Part shown: positions 50,007-59,490 of the stretch, piece by piece
How positions within the stretch are numbered: position 1 is the stretch's first letter
How the letters are laid out: each line of letters opens with the position of its first letter
Source of the DNA: Streptosporangiaceae bacterium NEAU-GS5
GTDB taxonomy: Bacteria > Actinomycetota > Actinomycetes > Streptosporangiales > Streptosporangiaceae
Length of the DNA stretch: 64,000 nt
Reading direction: 5' to 3'
Assembly (NCBI GenBank): GCA_017592665.1
Contig: JAGFNW010000019.1
Span: 123,443-187,442 of the forward strand
Position numbers and translations under genes: made by a program
Notes under the pieces: generated by a model
Told to the model about the DNA's origin: nothing
What the model saw: only the letters and a program-made list of their open reading frames with translations
Database searches by the model: none

Positions 50007-51001
50007 AAGATCTGACGATCCGCCTGGACGCCCTCGACCCACAGGCCGGGGCGGCGCTCCGCGTCATCACCTACTTCGATGACCTGCTCGCGCACAACGC
50101 CGGGATCCAGGCGATCGTCAGAGCCGCCGCCGTGCTGTCCGCCGGCCCGGCCGCGCTCGTGGACGAGGCACGGCAGGTGCGCCTCCGCGTCGACGAGGCC
50201 GGGCGGCTGGGTGAGCCGGCCGCCGCCCCCGATCCCGCCTGGCCGAGCGTGCCCGTCGGATCGGGCGGCGGCCTGCTGTGGCTTGAGCAATCCGGCCCGC
50301 CGCGGCCCGTGGACGCCATGGTCCTCGAGCGGGCCGCCGCGGCGGCCGCCGCCGTGCTCGATCGCACCCGCGGCCGCCGGGACAGCGTCCCGTACGACCA
50401 GGCCTCCACAGAGATCCTGCTCGACCCGGCAAGCCCTCGCGAGGCGCGCACGGCGGCCTTGCGGCGGTTACGTCTACCCGAGACGGCGCAGGTCAGGGCC
50501 GTCGCACGCGCCGACGGGAAGGCACTGGTCCAACTGGTGTCCGCGGCGCCCGACCCGTCGGCCCGGGCCGGAGTGGGCCCGGCCGGCGGCGTGGCTGACC
50601 TGCCGGCCTCCTGGGCCGCGGCTCGGCTCGCGCTCCGCCTCACCGCCGAGGGCACGCCGGACGACCCCGGTCCGCGGATCGTCCACGCCGACCAGTCCGG
50701 CGCGCTGATGGTCCTGGCGGCGGCCGTCGGCCCGGCCACGCCGCCGATCGCGGACGTCGTCGCGCTGGAGCACGCCGTACGGTCGGCACCCTGGATGGCG
50801 GCCACCCTCGACGCGGTCGCGACCTCGGCCAGCGTGCGATCGGCCGCCGCCGCGCTCCGGGTGCACCACTCCACGCTGCAGGAGCGCATCGCCCACGCCG
50901 GGCGGCTGCTCGGCTGGTCCGTCGACGATCCGGCGGGACGGCTCCGGCTCCATCTCGCCCTCGTCCTCCGCCGCCTCCACCGCGCGGCCTCCGCGATGTA
51001 G
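50003..51001 (+). CDS. PucR-type transcriptional regulator
   Basis: 332 residues. A central alpha/beta region of no clear family is followed by the PucR C-terminal helix-turn-helix (SVRSAAAALRVHHSTLQERIAHAGRLLGW, ending LRLHLALVLRRL). The ATG overlaps the hydrolase stop. It likely responds to the ester or its product. Confidence 0.85.
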   Translation: MKDLTIRLDALDPQAGAALRVITYFDDLLAHNAGIQAIVRAAAVLSAGPAALVDEARQVRLRVDEAGRLGEPAAAPDPAWPSVPVGSGGGLLWLEQSGPPRPVDAMVLERAAAAAAAVLDRTRGRRDSVPYDQASTEILLDPASPREARTAALRRLRLPETAQVRAVARADGKALVQLVSAAPDPSARAGVGPAGGVADLPASWAAARLALRLTAEGTPDDPGPRIVHADQSGALMVLAAAVGPATPPIADVVALEHAVRSAPWMAATLDAVATSASVRSAAAALRVHHSTLQERIAHAGRLLGWSVDDPAGRLRLHLALVLRRLHRAASAM

Positions 51002-51011
51002 GTTGCTGCGC

Positions 51012-51821
51012 ATGTCTCTTCCTCCGTTAGTCCAGGAGACCGTCGCCGCCTACCTGCGGGAGGCCGACGAGCGGGCGCCTGGCCTGGTAGAAGGGCTCTA
51101 TCTGGTCGGGTCGGTGGCGCTCGACGACTTCCGGCCGCCGGTCAGCGACATCGACTTCGTGGCCGTGACCTCGCGCCGGCTCGACCCGGGCGACCTCGCC
51201 GCCCTCCGCGACGTCCACGACCGTCTCCGGCGGGCGCGCCCCCGCCCCTACTTCGACGGCTCGTACGTGACCTGGGACGACCTGTCCATCCGCGCCGTCG
51301 ACAGCGGCCCAGGTGCGGGCGTCCACGAGCACCGCCTCCAGCCGAACGACCGCAGCGCGGATCCCGTCACCTGGCACACCCTGGCCGGGCACGGCGTCGC
51401 CTGCCGCGGGCCCGACCCCACCGACCTGAAGATCCGTACGGATCCCTGGGACCTCGCCGCCTGGACCGACGCCAACCTCGACTCCTACTGGCGGCCCTTG
51501 ATCACCGGGGCCGCCAAGCTCCCCACGCGCTGGGGTCTGGCCACGCTGGTGCCGTACGGGACCGTGTGGATCGTCACCGGCGTGGCTCGCCTGCACTACA
51601 CGCTCGCCACAGGCGGCATCACGTCGAAGGCGGGCGCCGCCGTCTACGCGCGGCGCCGGTTCCCCGAGCGGTGGCGGCGGATCGCCACCGAGGCGCTGCG
51701 GCTGCGGCGCGGCGACGCCGGCAGATCCCTGTACGGCACGCCCCTGGCACGGCGCGCGGACGTGCTCGCCTTCGCCGACATGGTCATCACGGACGCCCAC
51801 CGGGTCTACGCCACCCGCTGA
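51012..51821 (+). CDS. Aminoglycoside-nucleotidyltransferase-like protein
   Basis: 269 residues. The nucleotidyltransferase core is GSVALDDFRPPVSDIDFVAV, with Asp pair DIDF after the GS motif, as in ANT(3'')-like enzymes. A C-terminal DUF4111-type helical region follows (ITSKAGAAVYARRRFPERW). It may inactivate an aminoglycoside or modify another small molecule; the similarity does not prove resistance. It lies 10 bp after pucR in the same direction. Confidence 0.82.
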   Translation: MSLPPLVQETVAAYLREADERAPGLVEGLYLVGSVALDDFRPPVSDIDFVAVTSRRLDPGDLAALRDVHDRLRRARPRPYFDGSYVTWDDLSIRAVDSGPGAGVHEHRLQPNDRSADPVTWHTLAGHGVACRGPDPTDLKIRTDPWDLAAWTDANLDSYWRPLITGAAKLPTRWGLATLVPYGTVWIVTGVARLHYTLATGGITSKAGAAVYARRRFPERWRRIATEALRLRRGDAGRSLYGTPLARRADVLAFADMVITDAHRVYATR

Positions 51822-51849
51822 CGACCCTGACCTGGCACCAGCCTCGCGA

Positions 51850-52812
51850 TCAGTCGGCCCCCTCGACGGCGCGGCGGAAGCGGTCGGCCAGCACCCGCAG
51901 CTCCGCGACGAGTTCGGGCGGCCCTTCGACGGTGAAGTCGGCGTCGAGCATGGCGAGATAACCGGCCAGCATCAACGGGCTGTCCGACCCCGGCTCGAAG
52001 ACGCATCGATCCTCGCCCAGCGGCCGGACGTCGGAAGGCACCGGCAGCCGCGCGGCCACCTGCGCGGCCGGGGCATGCACGATCACCCGCGCCCGGTAGC
52101 GCCAGGTCGCGGTGCCAACGCCGCGGGCGACATGCCGCGCGACGTCGCCGTCCTCCGGCAGCGGGCGCGGCGTGAACCGCGGGCCGGTCGGCGTACGCGG
52201 CCGGATGCGATCGACCCGGAACGTCCGCCAGTCGTCACGCTCGAGGTCCCAGGCGACCAGATACCAGCGGCGGCCCGTGTGGACCAGGCGGTGCGGTTCG
52301 GTGACGCGCACCGACTCGCCGCCGTCGTGGCCGCGGTAGTCGAAGCGGAGCCGCTCCTGGTCGCGGCAGGCGGCGGCGATCGTGGTCAGCACCTCCGCGT
52401 CCACACTCGGCCCGTCCCACGGCGTGGACACCGTATATGCCTGCAGCGCGTCGACCCGGCGGCGCAGCCGAGACGGCAGCACCTGCCGCAGCTTGACCAG
52501 CGCCCGCGCGGCATTCTCCTCGATCGCCGCGACGCTGCCGCCCGCGGCCGTACGGAGGCTCACGGCGACCGCGACCGCCTCCTCGTCGTCGAGCAGCAGC
52601 GGGGGCAGGCTCGCGCCGACGCCGAGCCGATAGCCGCCGGTCGCGCCCGGCGTGGCGTGCACGGGATAGCCGAGGCCGCGCAGCCGCTCCACGTCGTTGC
52701 GCACGGTCCTGGTGGTCACCGAAAGGCGCTCCGCGAGCTCGGCGCCGGTCCAGTTGCGCCGCGCCTGCAGCAGGGAGAGCAGCTTCAGCAGCCGCGCCGA
52801 GGTCTCCAGCAT
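51850..52812 (-). CDS. WYL-domain transcriptional regulator
   Basis: 320 residues. N-terminal winged HTH (LETSARLLKLLSLLQAR, LSVTTRTVRNDVERLRGLGYPV) and a C-terminal WYL domain (GRRWYLVAWDLERDDWRTFRVDRI), typical of actinobacterial DeoR/YafY-like regulators that sense nucleic acid or ligands. ATG at 52812. Divergent from an epoxide hydrolase, with two small palindromes between them. Confidence 0.92.
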   Translation of the reverse strand: MLETSARLLKLLSLLQARRNWTGAELAERLSVTTRTVRNDVERLRGLGYPVHATPGATGGYRLGVGASLPPLLLDDEEAVAVAVSLRTAAGGSVAAIEENAARALVKLRQVLPSRLRRRVDALQAYTVSTPWDGPSVDAEVLTTIAAACRDQERLRFDYRGHDGGESVRVTEPHRLVHTGRRWYLVAWDLERDDWRTFRVDRIRPRTPTGPRFTPRPLPEDGDVARHVARGVGTATWRYRARVIVHAPAAQVAARLPVPSDVRPLGEDRCVFEPGSDSPLMLAGYLAMLDADFTVEGPPELVAELRVLADRFRRAVEGAD

Positions 52813-52852
52813 TCTTCGAGAATGCCACCGATAGCGGAACGAAACCTTCCGC
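52811..52852. promoter_or_regulatory. Palindromes between WYL regulator and epoxide hydrolase
   Basis: ATTCT-TCG-AGAAT (52811-52823) at the regulator start and GCGGAA-n7-TTCCGC (52834-52852) in the gap. Either could be the WYL operator controlling both genes. Confidence 0.5.
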
Positions 52853-52899
52853 AATGGCTCCTAGCGTGCAAATGATCCAAAAGATGAAGGAGCCATCCG

Positions 52900-54003
52900 A
52901 TGAGCATTCAGCCTTTCACGATCGCGATCCCGCAGGCCGAGGTCGACGACCTGCGCGACCGGCTCGCCCGCACCCGCTGGCCGGACGAGATGCCCGGCGC
53001 CGGCTGGAATCAGGGCATCCCCCTCGCCTACCTGCAGGAGCTCGCCACCGACTGGGCCGGCCGCTATGACTGGCGCGCGGCCGAGGCGGCGCTCAACGAG
53101 TTCCCGCAGTTCACCATCGAGATCCATGGGCAGCGGATCCATTTCCTGCACGTGCGCTCCGACAACCCCCACGCGCTCCCGCTGGTCATCACACACGGAT
53201 ACCCCAGCTCGTTCGCCGAGTTCACGACCCTGATCGGCCATCTGCGGCCGGACTTCCACGTGATCGCCCCGTCGCTGCCGGGCTTCGGCTTCTCCACGCC
53301 GGTCCGCGACCGGGGCTGGGCCATGGCCCGTACGGCCAGGGCCTGGGCCGAGCTGACCCGCCGCCTCGGCTATGACCGCTATGGCGTGCACGGCGGCGAC
53401 ATCGGCGCGGGCGTGTCCGGCGCGCTGGCCGGAATCGACGGCGAACACGTCGTCGGCGTGCACACGACGACCGACCCGAACACGGCGGCCGCCACGGCCA
53501 CGTTCCTGCCCGGCATGGCCGATCGCCTCGATCCCGGCGATCCGGTGGACAAGCTGATCCTCGCCCGGATGGCGGACTTCCGCGCTGAAGGCAGCGGATA
53601 TCTGGCCATCCAGAACACCCGGCCACAGACCGTGGGCTACCTGCTCAACGACTCCCCGGCCGGGCAACTCGGCTGGATCGCGGAGAGCTTCGGACGGTGG
53701 ACGGATCTCCCCTACGACCGGGACCAGGTGCTCACTATCGCGAGCATCTACTGGTTCACCCGCTCGGGCGTCTCGGCGGCCCGGTTCCTCTACGAGCAGG
53801 CCCACTCGGAGGACTGGGGCGCGCCGCCGGCCGTGCCGCAGGCGTTCGCGGTGTTCGGCGCCGACCCGACCGTGCGACGGCTGCTCAACCCACCCGCGGA
53901 CGCCCATTGGACGGAGTTCGAGCGCGGCGGCCACTTCCCGGCCATGGAGGCGCCCGAAGCGCTCGCCGCCGATCTGCGCGCCTTCTTCGGCGATCTCGCG
54001 TAG
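52900..54003 (+). CDS. Epoxide hydrolase
   Basis: 367 residues, alpha/beta hydrolase with an N-terminal EHN extension (PQAEVDDLRDRLARTRWPDE, GWNQGIPLAYLQELATDW). The oxyanion motif is HGYPSSF, the Asp nucleophile is in GGDIGAG and the His in GGHFPAMEAPE. Opens epoxides to diols, usually for detoxification. ATG with AAGGAG upstream. Likely regulated by the divergent WYL protein. Confidence 0.92.
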   Translation: MSIQPFTIAIPQAEVDDLRDRLARTRWPDEMPGAGWNQGIPLAYLQELATDWAGRYDWRAAEAALNEFPQFTIEIHGQRIHFLHVRSDNPHALPLVITHGYPSSFAEFTTLIGHLRPDFHVIAPSLPGFGFSTPVRDRGWAMARTARAWAELTRRLGYDRYGVHGGDIGAGVSGALAGIDGEHVVGVHTTTDPNTAAATATFLPGMADRLDPGDPVDKLILARMADFRAEGSGYLAIQNTRPQTVGYLLNDSPAGQLGWIAESFGRWTDLPYDRDQVLTIASIYWFTRSGVSAARFLYEQAHSEDWGAPPAVPQAFAVFGADPTVRRLLNPPADAHWTEFERGGHFPAMEAPEALAADLRAFFGDLA

Positions 54004-54041
54004 CGACGACGGACGTGGTTTCCTCTCCCAAAGGAGGAACC

Positions 54042-54314
54042 ATGTCCGATAGGTCAGCCATCACGGGACGCGTCGGGAGCTGGATAGGCCTGGTGGGCCA
54101 TCTGTGTACGTTGCCCTTCTTCGCCGCGAGCGGCCTGGTCGCCCCGCTCTGGGCGATCATCGTCCTGCTGGTGGTGTGGGCGGCGTTGCTCGCCGCTGCC
54201 ATATGGGCGGTCCGGGCGCGTTCGCCGTGGGGTCTGCTGACCCCGATCGTGGCCATCGGCGTCTGGTTCGGCACCATCTCCGCAGGCGAGGCCCTACTCG
54301 ACTGGACGGCTTAG
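54042..54314 (+). CDS. Small membrane protein
   Basis: 90 residues with three hydrophobic helices (IGLVGHLCTLPFFAASGLV, LWAIIVLLVVWAALLAAAIW, LLTPIVAIGVWFGTI). No family is recognised. ATG with AAGGAGG upstream. It lies between the epoxide hydrolase and an ECF sigma gene. Confidence 0.75.
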   Translation: MSDRSAITGRVGSWIGLVGHLCTLPFFAASGLVAPLWAIIVLLVVWAALLAAAIWAVRARSPWGLLTPIVAIGVWFGTISAGEALLDWTA

Positions 54315-54375
54315 CCCCGCGATACCGTCTCCCACAGGATGAAAGGAAGCGGCTGGTGACGGACAGGAACCGGTC

Positions 54376-54933
54376 GTGAGACCTGTGACGCGGGCACGCC
54401 GGGAACGCTTCGAGAAGCTGGCAGAGGTGGTGGCCGCACCGCTGCATCGGTATCTCGTGCGTCGCGCGGACGGTGACATCGTCGACGACGTTCTTTCGGA
54501 GACGATGCTGGTGCTGTGGCGACGTCTGGATGACGTGCCCGGTCTCCGCGACGGGGTCCCCGATCCTGACGATGTGCTGCCGTGGTGCTACGCGGTCGCA
54601 CGCGGATGCCTTGCCAATGCCCGGCGCGCGGAAGGGCGCCGGCTGCGGCTGCTGGATCGGCTGACCAGGGAGCGGCGGGAGCCGCCGCGGGAGGCCGATC
54701 ACGGTGAACTGCACGCGGCGCTCGATGCTCTGGGCGCACTGGACCGCGAGGTGGTGCGGTTGTGGGCCTGGGAGGGGCTGACGCCTCGCCAGATCGCCGA
54801 GGCGACCGGGCTGACCTCCAACGCGGTGAGCGTCCGGCTCCACCGGGCGAAACAGCGACTCGCGAAGCGATTGGGGCGAAAGACCAGCCGGGCGGCCGGA
54901 CATGAACGGGCTGAAGGAAGGAGCGGTCAGTGA
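54376..54933 (+). CDS. ECF-family RNA polymerase sigma factor
   Basis: 185 residues from GTG 54376 (AGGAA upstream). Region 2 is DGDIVDDVLSETMLVLWRRLDDV; region 4 is LTPRQIAEATGLTSNAVSVRLHRAKQRLAKRL. It overlaps its downstream membrane partner by GTGA, so the pair is a sigma/anti-sigma unit. Confidence 0.9.
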   Translation: MRPVTRARRERFEKLAEVVAAPLHRYLVRRADGDIVDDVLSETMLVLWRRLDDVPGLRDGVPDPDDVLPWCYAVARGCLANARRAEGRRLRLLDRLTRERREPPREADHGELHAALDALGALDREVVRLWAWEGLTPRQIAEATGLTSNAVSVRLHRAKQRLAKRLGRKTSRAAGHERAEGRSGQ

Positions 54934-55547
54934 ACGACGACGAACTGCTGGCCCGGCTGAGGGCCGCCGACCCGGCACGGACCTCGAGTGCTCCTGCGCC
55001 CGACATCAACCGCCTTGTGGAGGCCGCCATGAACACCGACGCCGCGTCCCGGCCGTCGACCACCGACGCGCCCGCTCCCGTGACCAAACTCGCCCCTACC
55101 CGGCGCCGCCTGCTCGGGCTGTCCGCGGCCGCCGGGCTCCTGCTCGCGGGAGGAATCGTCACGGGAATCCTGTCCTCGGGCGGCGGATCCTCCACCGCCC
55201 CAGTGGCGGCTCCGCCCCCGGTGAAACTCACCGCGACGGCCGGCACCGGCGCCAAATGCGCCGAGCCCACCCCCGAGCGGATGCGGGAGTATCCGGTCCT
55301 GTTCGCGGGCACGGTCACCTCGGTCGAGGGGCAGGTGGTCACCTTTCACATCGACCTCTGGCTGACCGGTTCCGGATCTGACACGGCGATGCTCGACACC
55401 GGTGTCCCGAACTCCGAGACCACGACCTTCCTGGCCGGCGAGCACTACATCGTCGCCGCCACCGAGGACGGCCAGATCCCCACGTGCGCCGTCAACGCCG
55501 CCGACGCCGCCACCATCGCTCGCTTCCGGCAGGCATACGGGAAGTAG
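54930..55547 (+). CDS. Single-pass membrane protein, probable anti-sigma factor
   Basis: 205 residues. An N-terminal cytosolic part (about 70 residues, no zinc motif) begins NDDELLARLRAADPAR, a pattern common in actinobacterial anti-sigma proteins. One transmembrane helix (LLGLSAAAGLLLAGGIVTGIL) and an exported domain with two cysteines (AKCAEP, PTCAVN) follow. GTG start coupled to the sigma stop. It likely sequesters the sigma factor until an envelope signal arrives. Confidence 0.75.
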   Translation: MNDDELLARLRAADPARTSSAPAPDINRLVEAAMNTDAASRPSTTDAPAPVTKLAPTRRRLLGLSAAAGLLLAGGIVTGILSSGGGSSTAPVAAPPPVKLTATAGTGAKCAEPTPERMREYPVLFAGTVTSVEGQVVTFHIDLWLTGSGSDTAMLDTGVPNSETTTFLAGEHYIVAATEDGQIPTCAVNAADAATIARFRQAYGK

Positions 55548-55571
55548 CCGCTGTCGACTGGCTCGGCCAGG

Positions 55572-57872
55572 CTAGACGCCTCGATCCAGGGACGCCATCC
55601 AGGCGGCGATCTGGGTGCGGGAGTTGAATCCCAGTTTGTTCAGGATGCTGCGGATGTGGCTGTCGACCGTGTGCTCGGATATGAGCAGGCGCGCGCCGAT
55701 CTGCCGGTTGCTCAGGCCCTCGGCCACCAGGCGGGCGACCTCGGCCTCTCGTTTGGCCAGCGGCGGGACCGCCATATCCCCATAGGCCATATCGACTGCC
55801 GGGCCGTCCGCCGAGGGCTCGGGCTCGCCTAGGGCCATGCCGATCGCCGCGTCCCGGTCGAGGCGCTGCCCGGCCGCGTACTCCGCCTCGAATCCGGCCT
55901 GGCCGAGCGCCGCGCGCGTGGTCGCCGCGGCCCGCGCCACCAGCGGGGCGAGGTAGGGCAGGATGCGGGCGCCGACGCTGGTCTGCGCCGTGTGCGCCGC
56001 GCCGAGCAGTCGCGCCGCGAGCCGGGCCGCGCCGGTGCCCGCGGCGTGGCAGCCGAGCGCGTCGAGCAGGCAGTACTGCGCCACCCGATCGTCGATCTCG
56101 CGGGCCACCCGCAACCCTTCGACGATCGGCGGGCGCGCCTCGTCCAGGTCACCGTCGGCCAGGGCGGCGCAGCCGAGGTTCACCAGCAGCATGGCGAGGC
56201 TGTACAGGTCGCCGGTTTCGCGGCTGCGCCGCACGCCTTCGGACGAGGCGGCCCTGACCGCGTCGAGGTCGCCGATGAACAGGCCGTTCAGCGCCTGCGC
56301 CTGCAGCAGCATGACCGCCGTGGGGAAGTCGTCGAGAGTGGCGGTGACGGCCTCGGCGGCGTCGAGATCGGCGCGGGCGCCCGCCGGATCACCGGCGAGG
56401 TGGCGCGCGATGGACGACATGGCCAGCGACTGCGACTCCATGCTCGCGTGTCCCAGCCGGCGTGACTGGGCCACGGCGTGGTCGAGGGCGGGCCGGGTGC
56501 CACCCGGATCGGCCTGCAGCACGGCCAGGAAGCCGCGCAGGAAGTACGCGAACGGATAGGGATCGGCCCGCCCGAGCAGTTCCTCCAGCCGGCGCACGCC
56601 CTCGCTGGTGGCCCGGGTCATCCAATACCAGCCCATGTGGGTGACGAGGTCGAGCGCGCGGCGGACGTCCCCGTGGTCGGCGTGGCGGCGCAGCACCGCG
56701 CGCACATTGTCGATCTCGAGGTCCATCCATTCGAGCCACTCGACGAGCCGATATCGGGCCTGGGCGGCGGACGTGCGGCAGCGCGCCCAGTAGTGATCGG
56801 CGCAGCGCCACTCGACCGCGTCCTCCTCGCCTGCCTGCCGCAGCCGCAGGCGGGCGTACTCGCGCATGGTCTCGTGCAGCCGATAGCAGGCGACGTCCTT
56901 GACGTCTTCCTTCAGCACCAGCGACTTGTCGACGAGCGAGGCCAGGTGGTCGAAGGCGCCGGGCGCGCACACGGCCTCCACGTCGTCGAGGGTGAACCGG
57001 CCGGCGAACACGCAGAGCCGCCGCAGCACCGCCTGCTCGCCGGGCGTCAGCAGGTCGTGGCTCCAGTCGATGGTCGTGCGCAGCGTCTGGTGGCGCGGCA
57101 GCGCGGCCCGGGCGCCGCCGGTGAGCAGGCCGAACCTGTCGGTCAGGCGGTCGAGGATCTGCCGGGCCGTCAGGACCCGGGTCCGTACGGCCGCGAGCTC
57201 GATCGCCAGCGGCAGCCCGTCGAGGCGGCGGCACAGGTCGGCCACGGCCGCCCGGTTCTCGTCCGTCAGCTGGAAGCCGCCCGACCCGGCCGCGGCCCGC
57301 TCGGCGAAGAGCATGACCGCCTCGTTCTGGCGCAGCCGCGCCAGCGGCTCGTCCGGGCCCTCCGGCGGCAGGTCGAGCGGCGGCACCGGGATCACGTGCT
57401 CGCCCGTGACCGACAGCGGCTCCCGGCTTGTGGCGAGCACCCGTACGCCAGGAGCGGCCCGGAGGACCTCGCCGACCAGTCGCGCGGCCGCGCCGAGCAG
57501 GTGCTCGCAGTTGTCGACGACCAGCAGCACGCGCTTGTCCCGCAGGTAGGAAAGCAGCAGCGCGTCCGGCCCGGCCGTGGCCTGGTCGCGCAGGTCGAGC
57601 GCGGTCATCGCGGCGTGTCCCACGAGCGCGGCGGCGCCGACGTCGGCCAGTTCGATCAGCCAGGCCCCGTCGGGGAAGCCGCGCGCGAGGCCGCTCGCGG
57701 CCCTGATCGCCAGACGCGTCTTGCCGACGCCGCCGGGGCCGACGAGGGTGACCAGGCGGGCGCCGGCGAGCCCGGTGAGCCGGGCCCGCACGTCGGCGAG
57801 CTCACGTCGCCGGCCGATGAAGCTGGTCGCTTCGGCCGGCAGGTTTCCTGGTCGGCGCGCGGGTCTGGCCAT
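55572..57872 (-). CDS. STAND regulator with C-terminal LuxR HTH
   Basis: 766 residues. NB-ARC/AfsR-type ATPase (P-loop GPGGVGKT 45-52, Walker B LLVVDNCEH), a TPR-like middle and a C-terminal LuxR HTH (KREAEVARLVAEGLSNRQIGARLLISEHTVDSHI). It is close to the gene at 7070 in its ATPase but with the HTH at the other end. ATG at 57872. Divergent from the oxidoreductase at 57977 and its likely regulator. Confidence 0.93.
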   Translation of the reverse strand: MARPARRPGNLPAEATSFIGRRRELADVRARLTGLAGARLVTLVGPGGVGKTRLAIRAASGLARGFPDGAWLIELADVGAAALVGHAAMTALDLRDQATAGPDALLLSYLRDKRVLLVVDNCEHLLGAAARLVGEVLRAAPGVRVLATSREPLSVTGEHVIPVPPLDLPPEGPDEPLARLRQNEAVMLFAERAAAGSGGFQLTDENRAAVADLCRRLDGLPLAIELAAVRTRVLTARQILDRLTDRFGLLTGGARAALPRHQTLRTTIDWSHDLLTPGEQAVLRRLCVFAGRFTLDDVEAVCAPGAFDHLASLVDKSLVLKEDVKDVACYRLHETMREYARLRLRQAGEEDAVEWRCADHYWARCRTSAAQARYRLVEWLEWMDLEIDNVRAVLRRHADHGDVRRALDLVTHMGWYWMTRATSEGVRRLEELLGRADPYPFAYFLRGFLAVLQADPGGTRPALDHAVAQSRRLGHASMESQSLAMSSIARHLAGDPAGARADLDAAEAVTATLDDFPTAVMLLQAQALNGLFIGDLDAVRAASSEGVRRSRETGDLYSLAMLLVNLGCAALADGDLDEARPPIVEGLRVAREIDDRVAQYCLLDALGCHAAGTGAARLAARLLGAAHTAQTSVGARILPYLAPLVARAAATTRAALGQAGFEAEYAAGQRLDRDAAIGMALGEPEPSADGPAVDMAYGDMAVPPLAKREAEVARLVAEGLSNRQIGARLLISEHTVDSHIRSILNKLGFNSRTQIAAWMASLDRGV

Positions 57873-57976
57873 TCTGCGGAGGACACTACTCCTCGAATCA
57901 CGAATTCCCGTGATGTGCGCGCTTCGTCGCGCTGCCTACGCTGCCAGCGAATCCCGGCCGAATCCAGGGGGGACGC

Positions 57977-58948
57977 ATGAAGGCGATTCGCTACACCCGT
58001 TACGGCTCACCCGACGTTCTCGAACTGCAGGACGCCGACATTCCGGAGATCGGCGACAACGAGGTGCTGGTCCGCGTGCAGGCGGCCTCGGTGAATCCGT
58101 ACGACATGCATTTCATGCGCGGCACGCCGTACGTAGTGCGCGTGGGCGGCGGGCTGCGGCGGCCGCGCGTCACCGCGCTGGGGCAGGACATGGCCGGGCA
58201 GGTCGAGGCCGTCGGCAAGGCCGTCACGGCCTTCAAACCGGGCGATGAGGTGTACGGCCAGAGCACCGGCTCGTTCGCCGAGTACGTCAGCGTGCCGCAG
58301 GACAAGATGATCAGGATCAAGCCCGCCAATCTGACGTTCGAGCAGGCCGCGGCGGTGGCCGTCGCGGGGACCACGGCCCTGCAGGCCGTGCTCGACAAGG
58401 CCCGCGTCAAGGACGGCGACCGAGTCCTGGTCAACGGCGCCTCCGGCGGGGTCGGCACGTTCGCCGTGCAGATCGCCAAGGCGCTCGGCGGCGTGGTGAC
58501 CGGGGTCTGCAGCACGCGCAACGTGGAGATGGCCGGCTCGATCGGCGCCGACCATGTCATCGACTACACCAAGGACGACTTCACCCGCACCGGCGAGCGC
58601 TACGACGTGCTGATCGACGTGGCAGGCGGCCGGAAGGTCGCCGAGCTGCGGCGGATCCTCGCGCCGAAGGCGGTGGCGGTCGGGGTCGGCGGGCCCGACA
58701 ACGGCAACTGGATCGGGCCGCTGTCCGGCATGGCCAAGCTGCCCCTGCGCTCGCCGTTCGTCAGCCAGCGGCTGATCGCCATGTTCACCGGCCAGCGGCC
58801 CAACGACCTCGCCATCCTGAGCGAGCTGATGGAATCCGGGAAGGTCACCCCGGTCATCGACCGCGCGTACTCCCTGGGCGACGTCCCCGAGGCCATGCGC
58901 TACCTCGAGACCGGGCACGCGCGAGCCAAGATCGTCATCACCATCTGA
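57977..58948 (+). CDS. NAD(P)-dependent quinone oxidoreductase (MDR family)
   Basis: 323 residues, medium-chain dehydrogenase without the zinc-site residues. The catalytic domain begins MKAIRYTRYGSPDVLEL, and the nucleotide-binding loop is NGASGGVGTFAVQIAKALGG. It probably reduces quinones or enones. ATG with GGGGGGA upstream. Divergent from the STAND-LuxR regulator. Confidence 0.9.
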   Translation: MKAIRYTRYGSPDVLELQDADIPEIGDNEVLVRVQAASVNPYDMHFMRGTPYVVRVGGGLRRPRVTALGQDMAGQVEAVGKAVTAFKPGDEVYGQSTGSFAEYVSVPQDKMIRIKPANLTFEQAAAVAVAGTTALQAVLDKARVKDGDRVLVNGASGGVGTFAVQIAKALGGVVTGVCSTRNVEMAGSIGADHVIDYTKDDFTRTGERYDVLIDVAGGRKVAELRRILAPKAVAVGVGGPDNGNWIGPLSGMAKLPLRSPFVSQRLIAMFTGQRPNDLAILSELMESGKVTPVIDRAYSLGDVPEAMRYLETGHARAKIVITI

Positions 58949-59029
58949 GTGCTGCCGGCTCCCACTGACAGATGAACCAGTGAACGGCGTTCGGGTGTAA
59001 CACTTATCCCCACGTGGCACGATCGCGAA

Positions 59030-59401
59030 GTGATGGGTACGCCTTTCACAGTCACCGTCGACCGTCGCGACGCCGACCTCGCCGTGATCACCGTCGCCGG
59101 TGAGCTGGACGCGCTGTCCGCCCCGGCGCTTACCAGCACGATCGCGGCCGAGATCCACGACGGCCGCATCCGGCTGATACTCGACGCCGCCCGGATCCAG
59201 TTCTGCGACTCCCAGGGGTTGTGGGTGCTGATCCAGGCCATGCGGAAGACGGCCGCCGCGGGCGGGTCGTTCCGCCTGGCCGCCCCCGCGCCGGGGCTGC
59301 GCCGCCTGCTGACCGTGACGCACGTCGCCGACGCCTTCCCCATCGACACCGACGTCGTGGCCTCGCTGGACGCGGAAAGCCGGCCCCCCGAACAACCGTG
59401 A
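59030..59401 (+). CDS. STAS-domain anti-anti-sigma protein
   Basis: About 123 residues, a lone SpoIIAA/RsbV-like STAS domain. The phosphorylatable Ser is in FCDSQGLWVL. GTG at 59030 or ATG at 59033. The first of two STAS genes in the same direction. They would act in partner-switching with kinase/anti-sigma proteins not encoded in this window. Confidence 0.88.
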   Translation: MMGTPFTVTVDRRDADLAVITVAGELDALSAPALTSTIAAEIHDGRIRLILDAARIQFCDSQGLWVLIQAMRKTAAAGGSFRLAAPAPGLRRLLTVTHVADAFPIDTDVVASLDAESRPPEQP

Positions 59402-59490
59402 TCAGCGCCGATTCCCTGTGACGACACCGGACGCTCAGGCATATCCATGCCCACTCGTGGCAGTATGACCACGCAGCGGAGGTGTCCACC

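Noticed and set aside
51012..51821. Calling the nucleotidyltransferase an aminoglycoside-resistance gene
   Set aside because: Only the general ANT-like fold is visible; chromosomal actinobacterial homologs have unknown substrates, so resistance is not claimed.
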